Positions 35,054 through 43,750 of a DNA stretch of 43,935 nt are shown piece by piece. A program made the position numbers and the translations under genes. The DNA lies in assembly GCA_945861155.1 (NCBI GenBank), contig CAMATN010000028.1, positions 1 to 43,935 of the forward strand. Reading direction: 5' to 3'. Numbering within the stretch: the first letter of the stretch is position 1; each line of letters begins with the position of its first letter. Source of the DNA: Rhizobium sp. Q54 (GTDB taxonomy: Bacteria; Pseudomonadota; Alphaproteobacteria; ATCC43930; CGMCC-115725). The notes beneath the pieces are model-generated. The model was not told where the DNA came from. It saw only the letters and a list, made by a program, of their open reading frames with translations, and searched no databases.

Positions 35054-35989
35054 TCAGCGCACGGTCAGCACGAGCTTGCCTTGCAGATGGCGCCCCTCGC
35101 TGACCCGGTGCGCTTCGGCGGCGTCGGCGAGCTTGTAGCGGGTGATCGCCGGCGGCCATACCGCACCGGCGGCGAGCAGCTCCTCCATCCGTTCGAGATG
35201 GACGCGGTCGCGCGCGACACGCGGGCGCAGCAACTCGACATCCTTGCGGGAGGGCTGGAACCCGGCCGGGGCCGGCGCGATGTGAACAAGGCGGCCGCCC
35301 GGCTTCAGCACGTCGTACGACCTGGCTTGGACGTCGCCGCCGACGGTGTCGAACACGACATCGCAATCGGCGACGGTCTTGGTGAAATCCTCGGTGTTGT
35401 AGTCGATCACCCGCTCGGCGCCGAGACCGCGGACATAATCGTGGTTGCGCGCGCTCGCCGTCGTGATGACCGTCGCGCCGATATGCTTGGCGAGCTGGAT
35501 CGCAAACCCGGCCACCCCGCCGGCGCCGCCCTGGATCAAGATCGTTTCGCCCGGCTTCAGCCGCGCGGTGTCTTCGAGCGCCCAGATCGCGGTCAGGCTG
35601 GTCAGCGCCATCGCGGCTGCCTCGGCATGGTCGAGCTTGGCGGGCTTCCTGGCGATGATATCGGCCTTGATCTTGACCTTTTCGGCGTAGCAGCCCTCGA
35701 TCCCGGCGTCCATGACCCCGAAGACGGCGTCGCCGACCGCGAAATCGGTGACACCGGCGCCGAGCGACGCCACGGTGCCCGAGAAGTCGCGGCCGAGAAT
35801 GTACGGGAATTTGAGGTTGCTGGCGCCGCTATAGGCGCCGCCGCCGAGCCGCACCTTGTAGTCGGCCGCGTTGACGCTGGCGGCATGGACATCGACGACG
35901 ACTTCGCCCGGCCCGGCGACCGGGTCCGGCGTATCGCCATACCGCATCGTCTCCGGTCCGCCGTGGCCGCTCAGCAATATCGCTTTCAT
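35054..35989 (-). CDS. Quinone oxidoreductase-like NADP-dependent MDR
   Basis: 311 residues from ATG 35989 (AGAAGG about 7 nt upstream). Zinc-free medium-chain dehydrogenase: VVVDVHAASVNAADYKVRLGG, LGRDFSGTVASLGAGVTDFAVGDAVFG, AAAMALTSLTAIWALEDTARLKPGETILIQGGAGGVAGFAIQLAKHIGATVITTAS (Rossmann GGAGGVAG). Reduces quinones or enones with NADPH. The frame beyond 35989 runs into the type A palindromic repeat at 36010-36096 and is not coding. Followed by the NTF2-like gene. Confidence 0.94.
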   Translation of the reverse strand: MKAILLSGHGGPETMRYGDTPDPVAGPGEVVVDVHAASVNAADYKVRLGGGAYSGASNLKFPYILGRDFSGTVASLGAGVTDFAVGDAVFGVMDAGIEGCYAEKVKIKADIIARKPAKLDHAEAAAMALTSLTAIWALEDTARLKPGETILIQGGAGGVAGFAIQLAKHIGATVITTASARNHDYVRGLGAERVIDYNTEDFTKTVADCDVVFDTVGGDVQARSYDVLKPGGRLVHIAPAPAGFQPSRKDVELLRPRVARDRVHLERMEELLAAGAVWPPAITRYKLADAAEAHRVSEGRHLQGKLVLTVR

Positions 35990-36009
35990 CGCATTACCTT
36001 CTGCGCTGG

Positions 36010-36096
36010 TGTCATTGCGAGCGCAGCGACGCAATCTCGATGGAGAGGGACTCCACGGATCGAGATTGCTTCGTCGCTGCGCTCCTCGCAATGACA
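36010..36096. repeat. Palindromic intergenic repeat, type A copy 2
   Basis: Arms TGTCATTGCGAGCGCAGCGACGC... and the complement ending TCGCAATGACA flank a 24-bp loop. The arm sequence is the same as at 8191-8269, but the arms are placed the other way round (here the ATGACA side is outermost, there it is innermost). It fills the gap between the solute-binding-domain gene and the quinone oxidoreductase. Confidence 0.9.
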
Positions 36097-36104
36097 GTGG
36101 TTGA

Positions 36105-36845
36105 CTAAGTCGGCGGCGCGACCGACAGGCGGCCGACCGTAGCGTGGCGCTCGATCAGGCTCGCGATCAGGCCGTTGCGCTTCGACTCCTCGACAAAATC
36201 GCGCAGGAAGGCAAAGCCGGCGGCGTTTTTCTTCGGCGTGCCGACCGCCTGCTGCACCGCGGTGAACTGGCCGTCGAGGATGCGCGATCCGGCCAGCTTC
36301 GCGGCGACATCGATCAGCCCGGGCCGCAGCCCGGCATAGGCGTCCATCTTTTCGTCGGTGAACCGCTTGATCGCCTCGTCGGCGCTGTTGAACTGCAGCA
36401 GCTCGCCCTTTTTGAAGTTGTTTTCGAGCCACAGCCCATAAGCGCTGCGCGCTGTCACCGCGACGCGCTTGCCGGGCTGATCGACCTCGCCGACGCCGCG
36501 GATCGGCGACCCGGCCGGCACCAGATAAGTCGCCTCGATCTCGCAATAGGCGGCGGTGAAGTTGATGACCGCGGCGCGCTGCGGCTCGGCGCCGATATTG
36601 CCGATATCCCACAGATTCTTCTCGGCGTCGTCGGCGATCTCGCCCGGCTTATCGTAGGGCACGTATTTGACCGGGACCCCGAGCCGCGCGGCGATCGCCG
36701 CCGCCATGTCGGGCGAGACGCCCGAGGGGTCGCCCGACGGGGCCTTGCCGGTGACCAGCAGGAAATTGCCCATGTTGATCGCGGCGCGCAGGAATCCGGT
36801 CGGGGCGAGTTCGGAGACGACTTGTTGGGAGGGCGTGACGGGCAT
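36105..36845 (-). CDS. Solute-binding-domain protein (SBP family 3), no signal peptide
   Basis: 246 residues if started at ATG 36845; ATG 36896 and GTG 36926 are other choices. The amino-acid-binding SBP3 fold is visible: LAPTGFLRAAINMGNFLLV, GVSPDMAAAIAARLGVPVKYVPYDKPGEIADDAEKNLWDIGNIGAEPQRAAVINFTAAYCEIEATYLVPAGSPI, and a second-lobe segment KRVAVTARSAYGLWLENNF. No start gives a hydrophobic signal peptide, and no ABC permease or ATPase is adjacent, so it is either cytoplasmic or exported by an unrecognised route. Seen in many soil Proteobacteria as an orphan protein of unknown role. Confidence 0.85.
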   Translation of the reverse strand: MPVTPSQQVVSELAPTGFLRAAINMGNFLLVTGKAPSGDPSGVSPDMAAAIAARLGVPVKYVPYDKPGEIADDAEKNLWDIGNIGAEPQRAAVINFTAAYCEIEATYLVPAGSPIRGVGEVDQPGKRVAVTARSAYGLWLENNFKKGELLQFNSADEAIKRFTDEKMDAYAGLRPGLIDVAAKLAGSRILDGQFTAVQQAVGTPKKNAAGFAFLRDFVEESKRNGLIASLIERHATVGRLSVAPPT

Positions 36846-37047
36846 GATGGCAAGGTCCGGAAATGGTGATGTCGGATTGAGTTTAGTCCGGATCATCGGC
36901 GCGCGGTAGACCCACTCAATCGTCACGGCGCGTTACCGGGCCTTAGCCTGCGATGCGACGTGTTCCGCCGACGCGGCGATGCTAGACTGTGCTCGGGTAA
37001 AAGGCGGCGCGCCGGATGGTGCGCAAGACCTGGGGGAGCAGCAGAAC

Positions 37048-38670
37048 ATGCAGGCGGATTACATCATCATCGGCGCGGGCTCGGCGGGCTGCGTACTGGC
37101 CAACCGGCTGACCGAGGACCCCGGCAACCGGGTGTTGCTGATCGAGGCGGGCGGGCGCGACTGGAACCCGCTCATTCACATCCCGGCCGGCTTCATGAAG
37201 ATGCTCGACCACCCGACCCTGACCTGGGGCTATCGCGCCGAGGCCGATCCGGGCACGGCCGGGCGCTCGATCCTCTACCCGCGCGGCCGGGTGCTGGGTG
37301 GCTCCAGCTCGATCAACGGTCTCATTTACATTCGCGGCCAGCCCGAGGATTACGACCACTGGGCGCAGCGCGGCAATCGCGGCTGGGCGTGGGACGATGT
37401 GCTGCCATATTTCCGCAAGGCGGAACGCTGGGAGGGCGAGGGGAGCGACGTGCGCGGCCGGGAGGGGCCGCTGTTCACCTCGAAGATGGACCGCTCGCCG
37501 ATCTGCGCGACCGTGATCGAGGCCGGCAAAGAGCTCGGGCTCGAATACCGCGAGGACGTCAACGATCTGCCGCCGGGCGCCGGCGACAGCATCGGCTGGT
37601 GCCAGCAGACCCGCGGCGGCCGGCGCCGCGCCAGCACCGCGCGCACCTATCTGCGCCCGGCGCTAAAGCGCCCGAACCTGCAGCTCGTCAAGAATGCGCT
37701 GGTGCATCGCATCGTGTTCGACGGCAAGCGCGCGGTCGGCGTCGAGTTCTCGCGCGGCGGCGCCGGTGGGGCAGTCGAGCGGGCCGACGCGGCGAGCGAG
37801 GTGATCCTGTCGGCCGGGGCGATCGGCTCGCCGCATATCCTGCAATTGTCCGGGGTTGGCGATCCCGAGCATCTCGGCAAGATCGGCGTGCCGGTCGTGC
37901 ATGATCTGCCCGGCGTCGGCCGCAACATGCAGGACCATTACGTCGTGCGCATCACCTACCCGATCCACGGCGCCCAGACCGCCAACGAGAAGGCCCGCGG
38001 CCTGCCGCTCGCAGGCGAAATATTGCGCTATCTGTTCACTGGCAAGGGGATGCTGACCTACAGCGCCTCGCTGGTCGCCGCGTCGGTCAAGGTGCTGGAG
38101 GAATCGGCGACCCCCGACGTGCAATGCTCGTTCGCGCCGGGCAGCTTCAAGGATGGCCAGGTCGGCCAGCTCGAGGAGGCGCCGGGCCTGACCGGCGGCT
38201 GCTGGCAGATGCGGCCATTGTCGCGCGGCTATGTCGAGGCGAAGTCGAACCGCGCCGGCGACGCGCCCGCGATCAACCCGCGCTATCTGTCGGAGGAAAC
38301 CGGCCGGCGCGCCGTGGTCGGCGGCCTGCGCTATGTGCGGCGGATCTTCGGCGCGCCGGCGCTCGCCCAGTTCGTCGGCGCGGAGAGCTTGCCGGGCGCG
38401 CATGTGCAAAGCGACGACGAGCTGTTGGACTACGCGCGGCGCAACGGCAACACCGTCTATCACGCCACCTGCACCTGCATGATGGGGCAGCAGGCAAATT
38501 GCGTCGTCGACGACCAGTTGCGCGTGCACGGGATCGAAGGGTTGCGGGTGATCGACGCCTCGGTGATGCCGACGGTAACCTCGACCAACACCAACGCGCC
38601 GACCATCATGATCGCCGAAAAGGGCGCCGCGATGATCAGAGGTGCGGCGCGGCAGAAGATGGCGGCTTAG
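37048..38670 (+). CDS. GMC family FAD oxidoreductase, paralogue 1
   Basis: 540 residues from ATG 37048 (GGGGGAGC upstream; the longer frame to 36979 is not needed). Choline-dehydrogenase-like: YIIIGAGSAGCVLANRLTED (FAD GxGxxG), RVLGGSSSINGLIYIRGQPEDYDHWA (GMC signature 1), GAIGSPHILQLSGVGD (signature 2), and the active-site region YHATCTCMMG with His and STNTNAPTIMIAEKGAAMI with Asn. Substrate is a primary alcohol, not identifiable. First of three tandem paralogues; its upstream region differs from those of the other two, so it may be the original copy. No signal peptide. Confidence 0.95.
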   Translation: MQADYIIIGAGSAGCVLANRLTEDPGNRVLLIEAGGRDWNPLIHIPAGFMKMLDHPTLTWGYRAEADPGTAGRSILYPRGRVLGGSSSINGLIYIRGQPEDYDHWAQRGNRGWAWDDVLPYFRKAERWEGEGSDVRGREGPLFTSKMDRSPICATVIEAGKELGLEYREDVNDLPPGAGDSIGWCQQTRGGRRRASTARTYLRPALKRPNLQLVKNALVHRIVFDGKRAVGVEFSRGGAGGAVERADAASEVILSAGAIGSPHILQLSGVGDPEHLGKIGVPVVHDLPGVGRNMQDHYVVRITYPIHGAQTANEKARGLPLAGEILRYLFTGKGMLTYSASLVAASVKVLEESATPDVQCSFAPGSFKDGQVGQLEEAPGLTGGCWQMRPLSRGYVEAKSNRAGDAPAINPRYLSEETGRRAVVGGLRYVRRIFGAPALAQFVGAESLPGAHVQSDDELLDYARRNGNTVYHATCTCMMGQQANCVVDDQLRVHGIEGLRVIDASVMPTVTSTNTNAPTIMIAEKGAAMIRGAARQKMAA

Positions 38671-38680
38671 GCTGGAGACA

Positions 38681-38774
38681 CCCCCACCCCAACCCTCCCC
38701 CGCTTGCGGGGGAGGGGGTTCATCGGTGCGGCTGGAATAACCCTCCCCCGCAAGCGGGGGAGGGTAGGGTGGGG
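38681..38774. repeat. Palindromic repeat type B, copy 2
   Basis: Same element as at 24809-24903: two CCCTCCCCCGC palindromes spaced by about 30 bp (GTTCATCGGTGCGGCTGGAA), flanked by CCCCACCCC and GGGTGGGG. It lies in the 137-bp spacer between GMC paralogues 1 and 2. The spacer core is nearly the same as that of copy 3. Confidence 0.93.
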
Positions 38775-38807
38775 TTGGCGGGCGATGCCTATCGGTGAGA
38801 GGAACTC

Positions 38808-40424
38808 ATGCAAGCAGATTACGTGATCGTCGGCGCCGGCTCGGCCGGGTGCGTGCTGGCCAATCGGCTCAGCGCCGACCCCGGAAACCGGGTCATCCTG
38901 ATCGAGGCGGGCGGGCGCGACCGCAACCCGCTCATTCACATCCCGGCCGGGTATGTGAAGCTGCTCGATCACCCGACCCTGACCTGGGGCTTCAAGGCCG
39001 AGCCCGATCCCGGGGTCAATAACCGCTCGATCCTCTATCCGCGCGGAAAAGTGCTGGGCGGCTCCAGCTCGATCAACGGCATGATCTATGTCCGCGGCCA
39101 GCCCGAGGATTTCGACCATTGGGGCCAGCTCGGCAATCGCGGCTGGTCGTGGGACGATTTGCTGCCCTATTTCAAGGAGGCCGAGGATTGGCAGGGCGGC
39201 GCCGACGAGTTTCACGGGCAGGGCGGGCCGCTGTTGACCTCGCGCACCTCCGACAAGCCGGCGCTGTGCGAGAAGATCATCGAGGCCGGGACCCAGATCG
39301 GCCTCGACTACCACGAGGACGTCAACCACCTGCCGCCGGGGGCGGGCGACAATATCGGCTGGGTGCAGCAGACCCGTCGCGGCCGCCGCCGCCAGAGCGC
39401 GGCGCGTACCTATCTGCGCGCGGCGATCAAGCGGCCCAATTTGCAGATCGTCACCGACGCGCTGGTCCATCGGGTGCTGTTCGATGGAAAACGCGCGGTC
39501 GGCGTCGAATTCTCGCGCGGCGGCAATCTCGACCGGGCCGATGCGGCGGCCGAGGTGATCCTGTGCGGCGGCGCGATCGGCTCGCCGCATATCCTGCAAT
39601 TGTCCGGGGTGGGCGACCCCGACCATCTCGGCCGGATCGGCGTCGCCGCGGTGCATGCGCTGCCCGGTGTCGGCCGGAATTTGCAGGACCATTTCCTGGC
39701 GCGCGTCACCGCCGAAGTCACCGGCATCGGCACGGCCAACGAAAAATCGCGCGGCCTGCCGTTTGTCGGCGAGCTGATGCGCTATGTCTTCGCCGGCACC
39801 GGGCTCCTGACCTACGCCGCCTCGCTGGTCGCCGCCTCGGTCAAGGTGCTGGAGGAATCGGCGACCCCCGATGTGCAGATTCTGCTGGCCAACGCCAGCT
39901 TCGCGCCGGGGCCGATCCGCCGGCTCGACGACCGTCCCGGGATGACCGGCGGCATGTGGCAGATGCGGCCCCTGTCGCGCGGCTATGTCGAGGCCAAGTC
40001 GAGCGACCCGAATATGGCGCCGGCGATCAACCCGCGCTATCTGAGCGAGGACACCGACCGGCGCGCCGCGATCGGCGGGCTGCGCGCGGTGCGGCGACTG
40101 TTTGCCGCCCCGGCGCTGGCGCCCTACCTGGTCGGCGAGATACTGCCCGGAATCAACGTCCAGAGCGACGACGAGCTGCTCGACTATTTGCGCCAGACCG
40201 GCTCGACCGTGTTCCACGCGACCTGCACCTGCAAGATGGGGCGCGATGCGATGGCGGTCGTCGACGACCAGTTGCGGGTGCACGGGATCGACGGGTTGCG
40301 GGTGATCGACGCCTCGGTGATGCCAACGGTGACCTCGACCAACACCAACGCACCGACCATCATGATCGCCGAAAAGGGCGCCGCGATGATCCGCGCCGCG
40401 GCACGCCAGAAGATGGCGGCATAA
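38808..40424 (+). CDS. GMC family FAD oxidoreductase, paralogue 2
   Basis: 538 residues. Same motifs as its neighbours: MQADYVIVGAGSAGCVLANR, KVLGGSSSINGMIYVRGQPED, GAIGSPHILQLSGVGD, FHATCTCKMG with the catalytic His and STNTNAPTIMIAEK. AGAGGAAC precedes the ATG, and this 5' leader (GATGCCTATCGGTGAGAGGA) is shared with paralogue 3. Residues differ from paralogues 1 and 3 mainly in 130-150 and 300-330, so substrate preference may have diverged. Probably transcribed with both neighbours unless the repeat terminates or attenuates the transcript. Confidence 0.95.
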   Translation: MQADYVIVGAGSAGCVLANRLSADPGNRVILIEAGGRDRNPLIHIPAGYVKLLDHPTLTWGFKAEPDPGVNNRSILYPRGKVLGGSSSINGMIYVRGQPEDFDHWGQLGNRGWSWDDLLPYFKEAEDWQGGADEFHGQGGPLLTSRTSDKPALCEKIIEAGTQIGLDYHEDVNHLPPGAGDNIGWVQQTRRGRRRQSAARTYLRAAIKRPNLQIVTDALVHRVLFDGKRAVGVEFSRGGNLDRADAAAEVILCGGAIGSPHILQLSGVGDPDHLGRIGVAAVHALPGVGRNLQDHFLARVTAEVTGIGTANEKSRGLPFVGELMRYVFAGTGLLTYAASLVAASVKVLEESATPDVQILLANASFAPGPIRRLDDRPGMTGGMWQMRPLSRGYVEAKSSDPNMAPAINPRYLSEDTDRRAAIGGLRAVRRLFAAPALAPYLVGEILPGINVQSDDELLDYLRQTGSTVFHATCTCKMGRDAMAVVDDQLRVHGIDGLRVIDASVMPTVTSTNTNAPTIMIAEKGAAMIRAAARQKMAA

Positions 40425-40435
40425 ACTTGGGCCAG

Positions 40436-40573
40436 CCCCACCCCAACCCTCCCCCGCCCCCACCCTTCACTCCCCCGCTTGCGGGGGAGGGAAGGGTGGG
40501 GGCAAAGCGGGGGAGGGGGTTCATCGGGGCTGGAATAACCCTCCCCCGCAAGCGGGGGAGGGCAGGGTGGGGG
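40436..40573. repeat. Palindromic repeat type B, copy 3, with nested insertion
   Basis: Spacer between GMC paralogues 2 and 3. It matches copy 2 but its first palindrome is split: the left half ends at about 40457 and the right half resumes at about 40504. Between them lies a complete palindrome of the same family (ACTCCCCCGC TT GCGGGGGAGGGA) with its own CCCCACCC and GGGTGGGG ends. This looks like one element inserted in the centre of another. Confidence 0.88.
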
Positions 40574-40606
40574 TTGGCGGGCTATGCCTATCGGTGAGAG
40601 GGACTC

Positions 40607-42223
40607 ATGCAAGCAGATTACGTGATCGTCGGCGCCGGCTCGGCCGGGTGCGTCTTGGCCAATCGGCTCAGCGAGGACCCGTCGGTCAGGGTCATCCTGA
40701 TCGAGGCGGGCGGGCGCGACTGGAACCCGCTGATCCATATCCCGGTCGGCTTTATGAAGCTGCTCGACCACCCGAGCCTGACCTGGGGCTTCAAGGCCGA
40801 GGCCGATCCCGGCACCGCGGGCCGCGCGATCCCCTATCCGCGCGGCCGGGTGCTCGGCGGCTCGTCGTCGATCAACGGGCTGATATACATTCGCGGCCAG
40901 CCCGAGGATTTCGACCATTGGGGCCAGCTCGGCAATCGCGGCTGGTCGTGGGACGACGTGCTGCCGTATTTCAAGGCCGCCGAGAACTGGCAGGGCGATG
41001 CGAGCGAGCTGCACGGCACCGGCGGCTTATTGACGACGTCGCCGATGGGCGAGCGGCCGGCGGTGTGCCAGGCGATCATCGACGCCGCCGGCGAACTCGG
41101 CGTCGAGTACCGGCCCGACGTCAACAACCTGCCGGCGGGGACCGGCGACAGCATCGGCTGGTGCCAGCAGACCCGCGGCGGGCGGCGCCGTGCCAGCGCG
41201 GCGCAGACCTATCTGAAGCCGGCGTCGAAGCGGCCCAATCTGGAGATCGTGACCAACGCGCTGGTCCACCGCATATCGTTCAAGGGCAAACGCGCGATCG
41301 GGGTCGTCTATTCACGCGGCGGTCGGGTCGAGATCGTCGACGCGGCGCGCGAGGTCATCCTCGCCGCCGGCGCGATCGGCTCGCCGCACCTGTTGCAATT
41401 GTCGGGGGTCGGCGGGGCGGAGGATCTCGCCAAGGCGGGCATCCCGGTGCACCATGCGTTGCCCGGCGTCGGGCGCAATTTCCAGGACCATTACATCGCG
41501 CGCATGTCGTGCGAGGTGCGCGGCATCGAGACCCTGAACGAGCGCGGCCGGGGTCTTTCGTTTGCCAACGAGCTGTTTCGTTATGTCACGACGGGCAAGG
41601 GAATGCTGACCTACAGCGCGTCGATTTGCGCGGCCTCGGTCAAGGTTCTGGAGGAGTCCGCGACCCCCGACGTGCAGTGCGTCTTCGCGCCGGCGAGCTA
41701 CAAGCCCGGCCTCATCCGCAAGCTCGACGACGTGCCTGGCATCACGGGCGGGCCGTGGCAGATGCGGCCCTTGTCGCGCGGCTATGTGCTGGCGCGCTCG
41801 CCCGACCCGAGCGACCAGCCGACGATCAACCCGCGCTATCTGGCCGAGGACACCGACCGCCGCGCGATGGTCGGCGGGCTCAAGTTTCTGCGCCGTCTGT
41901 TCGCGGCGCCGGCTCTGGCGAAGTACGTCGTCGCCGAAAAAGTGCCGGGCGCCGACGTCCAAACCGATGACGAATTGTTGGATTACGCGCGCCAGAACGG
42001 CTCGACCGTCTATCATGCGAGCTGCAGCTGCATGATGGGCAATCACGCGATGAGCGTCGTCGACGACCAGCTCCTTGTGCACGGGCTCGAGGGGTTGCGG
42101 GTCATCGACGCCTCGGTGATGCCGGCGGTCAGCTCGACCAACACCAACGCGCCGACCATCATGATCGCCGAGAAGGGCGCCGCGATGATCAAGGCGGAGG
42201 CACGGCAGAAGCTGGCGGCGTAG
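40607..42223 (+). CDS. GMC family FAD oxidoreductase, paralogue 3
   Basis: 538 residues. Same fold and motifs: MQADYVIVGAGSAGCVLANRL, RVLGGSSSINGLIYIRGQPED, GAIGSPHLLQLSGVGG, YHASCSCMMG (His, with the two Cys-flanking residues changed to Ser from Thr) and STNTNAPTIMIAEKGAAMI. The leader and first 80 bases are almost identical to paralogue 2, showing recent tandem duplication or gene conversion. It ends at TAG 42221-42223, and the chemoreceptor frame opens directly after it in the same phase. Confidence 0.95.
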   Translation: MQADYVIVGAGSAGCVLANRLSEDPSVRVILIEAGGRDWNPLIHIPVGFMKLLDHPSLTWGFKAEADPGTAGRAIPYPRGRVLGGSSSINGLIYIRGQPEDFDHWGQLGNRGWSWDDVLPYFKAAENWQGDASELHGTGGLLTTSPMGERPAVCQAIIDAAGELGVEYRPDVNNLPAGTGDSIGWCQQTRGGRRRASAAQTYLKPASKRPNLEIVTNALVHRISFKGKRAIGVVYSRGGRVEIVDAAREVILAAGAIGSPHLLQLSGVGGAEDLAKAGIPVHHALPGVGRNFQDHYIARMSCEVRGIETLNERGRGLSFANELFRYVTTGKGMLTYSASICAASVKVLEESATPDVQCVFAPASYKPGLIRKLDDVPGITGGPWQMRPLSRGYVLARSPDPSDQPTINPRYLAEDTDRRAMVGGLKFLRRLFAAPALAKYVVAEKVPGADVQTDDELLDYARQNGSTVYHASCSCMMGNHAMSVVDDQLLVHGLEGLRVIDASVMPAVSSTNTNAPTIMIAEKGAAMIKAEARQKLAA

Positions 42224-42268
42224 CGCCCGCGAAGACGCTACGTCGAGCCGGCGCCGGGGGAGGGCGCG

Positions 42269-43690
42269 CTGTTCAAGAACCTGAAGCTCGGGCAGAAGAT
42301 CTATTCCGTTCTGCTATTGCTGGCGATCGTCGCCGAGTTGATCAGCTATGTCGGCATCGACGCGATGCGCACCTACCACCAGCAGCTTCGCCAGATGCAG
42401 CATGTGACCCAGGCCGCGATCATCGGAGAGCAGGTCAACGGCCTGATCCTCGCCGTCGTCATGGATTCGCGCGGCATCTACATGGCGCGCGATCGGGCCG
42501 AGGCGGCGCCGTTCGCCACCCAACTTCTCAACCACCTCGGCCGGATCAAGCAGAAGATGGCGGAGTGGACCGCGCTCAGCGACCCGCAGGACCGCGAATT
42601 GATGATTCGCGCCAACGCCCGGGCCGACGAGTTTATCGGCATCCGGGCCGAACTGGTGCGGCTGTCGCGCGAGGCGGCGCTGCCCGAGGCGCGCGCCTAT
42701 GGCGACAACGACGAGAACCGCGCCAACCGCACGGCCTTGAACCGCGAGATGCAGGCGCTCGCGGCGCGCGATGCCGACCGGGTTGGACAGCTCGCCGAGC
42801 AGGCGCAGAAGTTCTACGAATCGCGGCTCGTCGTGATGATCGCGCTGGCCGCGGTCGGGATCGGCTTGGGTCTCCTGGCGATGTTCATCGTGTTCCGCCA
42901 CATCACCCGCCCGATCGCGCGCCTGACCGAGCGGGTGACCGAGAATATCCGCCGGGTGGCAATGGCCGCGACCCAGGCGAGTAGCGCGGTCAGCCAGGTC
43001 TCGGACGGTTCCAACGTCCAGCTCGCGGCCTTGCGGCAATCGGGCGCCGCGCTCGCGCAGAGCGCCGAGGCGATCGCCGAAGTCGCGCGCTCGACCCAGT
43101 TGGCGAGCGAACAGGCGCGGCAGGCGGCCAATCTCGTCGCCGACGGCATCCGCCAGATGGGCCGGATGCTCGAAGGCTCGGTCGCGATCTCGGAGAACAG
43201 CAGCCAGGTCAGCCAGATCGCCGGCGCGATCTCGCGCATCGCCAGCCAGACCAACATGCTGGCGCTCAACGCCGCGATCGAGGCGGCGCGGGCCGGCGAG
43301 CACGGCAGGGGGTTTGCCGTCGTCGCCGAGGAGGTGCGCAAGCTCGCCGAGAATTCGGGGAGCCTCGCCCAGGAGATCGCGAGTCTGGTGCAGCACGCCA
43401 CCGAGGCGGCCGGCCGCGGCGTCGCGATGGCGCAGGAGGTCAGCGACAACATGCATCAGATCGCCGAGCGGGTGCAGCAGAGCGACCAGCTGGTCGGCGC
43501 GATCGCGGGCGCCATGGAACAGCAGCAGGTGACGGTTCGCGGCATCAACACCAATGTCGGCGAATTGACCCGGATCGGGCAGTCGAACGCCACCGCGGCC
43601 GAGGAGATCACCGCCACGATGCTCGACCTCTCCAAGCTCGCCGAGCGCTCCCGCGCCGATGTCGACGCGTTCCGCGCGGTCGGGCTATAG
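42269..43690 (+). CDS. Methyl-accepting chemotaxis protein, apparent CTG start
   Basis: 473 residues if translation starts at CTG 42269. This start follows GGGGGAGG by 4 to 7 nt and gives the usual receptor N-terminus (M)[23 protein letters not shown]. The next possible start, TTG 42317, would remove the cytoplasmic leader and half of TM1. The frame upstream to the GMC stop contains no ATG, GTG or TTG. Layout: TM1 about 12-32, four-helix periplasmic sensor 33-185, TM2 about 190-212 ([22 protein letters not shown]), HAMP ([10 protein letters not shown]), then the signalling domain with the hairpin tip [41 protein letters not shown]. No C-terminal CheR-docking pentapeptide. Ligand unknown. Confidence 0.93.
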   Translation: MFKNLKLGQKIYSVLLLLAIVAELISYVGIDAMRTYHQQLRQMQHVTQAAIIGEQVNGLILAVVMDSRGIYMARDRAEAAPFATQLLNHLGRIKQKMAEWTALSDPQDRELMIRANARADEFIGIRAELVRLSREAALPEARAYGDNDENRANRTALNREMQALAARDADRVGQLAEQAQKFYESRLVVMIALAAVGIGLGLLAMFIVFRHITRPIARLTERVTENIRRVAMAATQASSAVSQVSDGSNVQLAALRQSGAALAQSAEAIAEVARSTQLASEQARQAANLVADGIRQMGRMLEGSVAISENSSQVSQIAGAISRIASQTNMLALNAAIEAARAGEHGRGFAVVAEEVRKLAENSGSLAQEIASLVQHATEAAGRGVAMAQEVSDNMHQIAERVQQSDQLVGAIAGAMEQQQVTVRGINTNVGELTRIGQSNATAAEEITATMLDLSKLAERSRADVDAFRAVGL

Positions 43691-43750
43691 GCGAACGCCC
43701 CAGGCTGGGTCCTATTGGATGTGACTATAAGGGTCTCGGGATCGGCTGTG

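Noticed and set aside
38667-40463. Minus-strand frame of 598 codons
   Set aside because: Exactly antisense to GMC paralogue 2; its His/Arg-rich translation is a mirror of the conserved gene.
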